From Dehalococcoidia bacterium UBA2979 (GTDB lineage: Bacteria > Chloroflexota > Dehalococcoidia > UBA2979), in NCBI GenBank assembly GCA_002348225.1, contig DEAP01000121.1:1-15350 (forward strand): a stretch of 15,350 bases of DNA, read 5' to 3'. Below, in pieces: positions 13,383-15,350 of this stretch. Each line of letters opens with the position of its first letter. The stretch's first letter is position 1. The position numbers were made by a program, and so were the translations under genes. The notes under the pieces are model-generated. The model saw nothing but the letters and a program-made list of their open reading frames with translations. It had not been told where the DNA came from and ran no database searches.

Positions 13383-13787
13383 ATGTTAGGTGAAAAAATA
13401 GGTAATATATCTGGTCCAACAGCAGTAAAGGCCCTTCCGGCTACAAACGGGAATCCTACGTTTGAAACGACCGCAGCCGGGCTCAGCGGCACACTCGCTG
13501 GCGTCGAAGTACAAAGCTTTGCTACATATTCGGCAGAGATGAAACCAAATGGCAAACTTTACGGTGAATGTCCTAATGCAGGCGTAGTGATGACAGCAGA
13601 TGGAGTTGCGACCTTTCGCGCGACCGGGGTGGGACAATTCATGGAAGATGGTAGTGCCGTATTTAAGGGCGTTGTCTACTTTGAAGCGTCTGCTCCCTCT
13701 CTGGCTTCTATAGATGGAATTGCCGTGGTGTATGACTGGGTAGTCGATCCACAGGGGAACGCTACTTGGGATCTATGGGAGTGGAAA
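13383..13787 (+). CDS. 135-residue beta-rich protein of unknown function
   Basis: The coding frame continues to the TAA at 13788-13790. AAGGAG five bases upstream fixes the ATG at 13383; the 30 codons before it are in frame but not needed. The protein has no signal peptide and alternates short strands: VVMTADGVATFRATGVGQF, MEDGSAVFKGVVYFEA, IDGIAVVYDWVVDPQGN, ending in DLWEWK. From memory, many uncharacterised Actinobacteria and Chloroflexota proteins share the GVG(x)F..DG...(W/F)(R/K)G...(Y)FE/T... and C-terminal WEWK pattern; I cannot name the family. A small beta barrel is likely. A long perfect hairpin follows 14 bases after the stop. Confidence 0.72.
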
Positions 13788-13803
13788 TAACCCATATTTA
13801 TCA

Positions 13804-13845
13804 TTGGTGAGAGATCGCCATCAAATGATGGCGATCTCTCACCAA
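13804..13845 (+). terminator. 42-base perfect hairpin, likely transcript 3' end
   Basis: TTGGTGAGAGATCGCCATCA at 13804-13823 is repeated in perfect inverted form at 13826-13845 with only AA between (20-base arms; about 17-18 pairs with a realistic loop). It begins 14 bases after the stop codon of the 135-residue gene. There is no T tract immediately after (GCAGTGCTCTTTATC), so it is either a terminator without a strong U tract or a stabilising 3' structure. Confidence 0.55.
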
Positions 13846-13890
13846 GCAGTGCTCTTTATCTGTATGCGCTCAATTTACTCTATTCAAAAT

Positions 13891-13919
13891 ATGACTCACT
13901 TACTCCCACGATCTATAAT
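13891..13919 (+). promoter_or_regulatory. Sigma-70-type promoter for the NTF2-like gene
   Basis: ATGACT (13891-13896), a 17-base spacer, then a perfect TATAAT (13914-13919). Transcription would begin near 13926, about 35 bases before the ATG at 13961. It lies just beyond the hairpin that ends the previous gene, as expected for a new transcript. Confidence 0.55.
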
Positions 13920-13960
13920 TGACTTAGAAGCGCAGGCAGCAAAGACCTTAATGAGACGAT

Positions 13961-14353
13961 ATGGCTATTACACCAGAACAAGCACTACGGGAATCAGTTG
14001 AGGCTATCGGGACGAGCAAGAAGAAAAAATATAGAGATACTATTCATCCTCCTGTACATCAGATTATTGTCTCTGACTTCGAGGATCGACGATTTGATGA
14101 ATCAAATATACCGGAGTACATGTCTGATATTTGGGAGGAATATCTGCCGGATTGGGCCGGCAGCACTTGTACCTTGGACTCTTTCGAAATAATTATTCAG
14201 GACTCGTTGAAAGTCGCATATCTAATTAAAGCAAGTCGCTTATTTCCTGATGGGTCGCTAATGCAAACATTCAACGCGATTTTCACCGTTGGCAATAAAG
14301 ACGGGGATTGGAGACTCATCAGTCGAAATCCCTTCAACATCACCAGGGCGTAA
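13961..14353 (+). CDS. NTF2/SnoaL-like protein
   Basis: A soluble 130-residue protein with the usual layout of the NTF2-like cone fold: N-terminal helix (TPEQALRESVEAI), a loop with an unusually basic run (SKKKKYRD), then strands such as FEIIIQDSLKVAYLIKASRLFPDGSLMQTFNAIFTV and a final DGDWRLISRNPF. The last part, where the protein ends in a strand with a conserved W(R/K)(L/I), is typical. Many such proteins are isomerases, hydrolases or binding subunits, but no catalytic Asp/His pair can be picked with confidence. No strong Shine-Dalgarno sequence. The stop is five bases before the probable start of the transporter gene. Confidence 0.65.
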   Translation: MAITPEQALRESVEAIGTSKKKKYRDTIHPPVHQIIVSDFEDRRFDESNIPEYMSDIWEEYLPDWAGSTCTLDSFEIIIQDSLKVAYLIKASRLFPDGSLMQTFNAIFTVGNKDGDWRLISRNPFNITRA

Positions 14354-14357
14354 ACCT

Positions 14358-15350
14358 ATTTTCCCAAAACTAGCAGGGTTACGGCTTCTCTCACTATGGT
14401 GGATATTTCGATGGGCATCTCTTGGTGAAGCGATATGGTCTGTTTATCTAATAGAACAGCGCGGATTGAGCTTGGGAACGGTACTTGCATTCGAGGCGGC
14501 TTGGTGGATATTCGTAATCTCACTCGAAGTACCAACTGGGTTAATTACTGACCGCTGGGGACGAAAGAAATCATTAGTTACTGGATCAATCCTTGGAACA
14601 TTGGGTTTCCTCGTTTTTGGTTTCTCAGCGAGTCCGTTTCTTCTTTTGTTTGCGTATCTGATTTGGGGTTTAGGGGACACTTTCATATCTGGTACTGATT
14701 CAGCATTCTTGTTCGAAAAGCTGAAAAACAGAGGCGAAGAACACCGATATGCGCAGTACGAAGGTTGGCTGAATGCCGGTGCACTAGTAGTTATTGCAAC
14801 CACAACCGCCCTTGGACCCCTATTGCTGATTTGGACATCACTCGCGGTGCCCTTCATCCTCACATCAATTTTTGGAGTGCTGCTAATCGCCGTATCACTG
14901 TCTCTGAAAGAACCAGAAAAATTAAAGGATGACGCCACTGACGAATCCTACTCCAAGGGTTTTAAATCAGCTATTGGAATCATAACCACACCAGCGGTCG
15001 CAGGAATCGTATGCCTCAAATCTATTCCGGAAATGTCCTTGGCGATACTGCTACTGACGCTTCCAAAAACACTCGCAAATTATGGCCTCAGCACCTACGA
15101 ATTCGGATGGTGGATGGCGCTAATTTTCCTATTAATGGCGGGGACCTCAATATTCGCTGGTCGTGCCACAAAACTTTTCTCTATCTGGCAGTGGTTAGGA
15201 CTGGCAGGGATCGCCTCAGCAGCTGCATTTATCTTGTCAACCGGCTCCTCGCTTTGGTTATTTCCTCTATGTGTTTTGCCTGCCCTATTCCTACCGGTTA
15301 CAGAACCGCATGTCCATCAATTCTTGGCCGACAGAACGGACGTAGCCAAA
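14358..15350 (+). CDS. MFS transporter, C-terminus beyond the window
   Basis: A continuous frame without stop from before 14300 to the window end encodes at least 331 residues of a major facilitator superfamily permease. Membrane helices are visible at, for example, LRLLSLWWIFRWASLGEAI, WWIFVISLEVPTG and SILGTLGFLVFGFS. Between the second and third helix is motif A, GLITDRWGRKK at residues 61-71, characteristic of MFS. The start is uncertain: no ATG or GTG is available. An ATT at 14358 (with AGGG nine bases upstream) is best placed, while a TTG at 14289 would overlap the NTF2-like gene by 65 bases. Likely drug or metabolite export or uptake by proton coupling. Probably one transcript with the gene before it. 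Confidence 0.8.
   Translation, partial: MFPKLAGLRLLSLWWIFRWASLGEAIWSVYLIEQRGLSLGTVLAFEAAWWIFVISLEVPTGLITDRWGRKKSLVTGSILGTLGFLVFGFSASPFLLLFAYLIWGLGDTFISGTDSAFLFEKLKNRGEEHRYAQYEGWLNAGALVVIATTTALGPLLLIWTSLAVPFILTSIFGVLLIAVSLSLKEPEKLKDDATDESYSKGFKSAIGIITTPAVAGIVCLKSIPEMSLAILLLTLPKTLANYGLSTYEFGWWMALIFLLMAGTSIFAGRATKLFSIWQWLGLAGIASAAAFILSTGSSLWLFPLCVLPALFLPVTEPHVHQFLADRTDVAK

Noticed and set aside
13804..14001. 65-codon plus-strand frame starting in the hairpin
   Set aside because: It begins in the inverted repeat, has no ribosome site, and overlaps the promoter and start of the NTF2-like gene.
14444..14938. 164-codon open frame on the minus strand
   Set aside because: It is antisense to the MFS transporter, whose frame has clear membrane helices and motif A; the antisense product is low-complexity Ser/Asn/Pro/Lys-rich without domain features.
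1..15350. CRISPR array, tRNA, rRNA, insertion sequence or integrase
   Set aside because: I found no regularly spaced repeats, no cloverleaf candidate, and no transposase or integrase reading frame.

Overview
The window looks like accessory chromosome from a free-living, probably marine, Gram-positive-like or Chloroflexota bacterium (SAR202-type Dehalococcoidia is my best guess). The reasons are the mix of crotonase, type III CoA-transferase, quinone-reductase-like and zinc dehydrogenases with lipoproteins, dimeric alpha-beta barrel proteins and many tiny membrane proteins. This is an inference from gene content; no rRNA, tRNA or universal marker is present. I see no insertion sequence, integrase, CRISPR array or tRNA.

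Region 1 (1-3150): an unrecognised 198-residue protein (+) converges on a small alpha-beta-barrel-like protein with a cysteine-rich tail (-). A CurA-type NADP oxidoreductase (-) is transcribed divergently from an enoyl-CoA hydratase/isomerase relative (+) whose first catalytic glutamate is replaced by tryptophan.

Region 2 (3150-6105): small and secreted proteins. A lipoprotein with a duplicated Cys domain is followed on the minus strand by three tightly packed mini-ORFs, two of them joined by a TAATG overlap. Next come a degraded third copy of a membrane-anchored family found intact twice later in the window, and a terminator-closed minus-strand unit encoding 51- and 23-residue proteins. Divergent from that unit is a lipoprotein with an HEGAH zinc-peptidase motif, which converges on a 104-residue lipoprotein through a shared CTAG stop. 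The 3141-3703 and 4424-4806 stretches are filled by these small genes and hairpins.

Region 3 (6148-9484): a 799-residue tandem CaiB/BaiF CoA-transferase (-), a membrane-anchored protein (-) and, divergent from it, a small DUF3303/EthD-like barrel protein (+).

Region 4 (9583-13210): a minus-strand run, probably one operon: barrel protein, 52-residue membrane protein, membrane-anchored protein, zinc-dependent dehydrogenase (ATGA overlap), 34-residue membrane protein, and a fumarase/aspartase-superfamily lyase. The barrel protein and the membrane-anchored protein are paralogues of the pair in region 3, so a duplicated gene pair brackets the lyase-dehydrogenase cassette.

Region 5 (13383-15350): a 135-residue beta-rich protein (+) ending in a long perfect hairpin, then a good sigma-70 promoter, an NTF2-like protein and an MFS transporter cut off by the window end.

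The enzymes (reductase, crotonase, CoA-transferase, lyase, dehydrogenase) suggest breakdown of a carboxylic or aromatic compound, but nothing in the sequence fixes the substrate. The most notable points are the many microproteins, several of which lack a Shine-Dalgarno sequence and have a TANNNT hexamer 4-7 bases before the start codon, as in leaderless transcripts.
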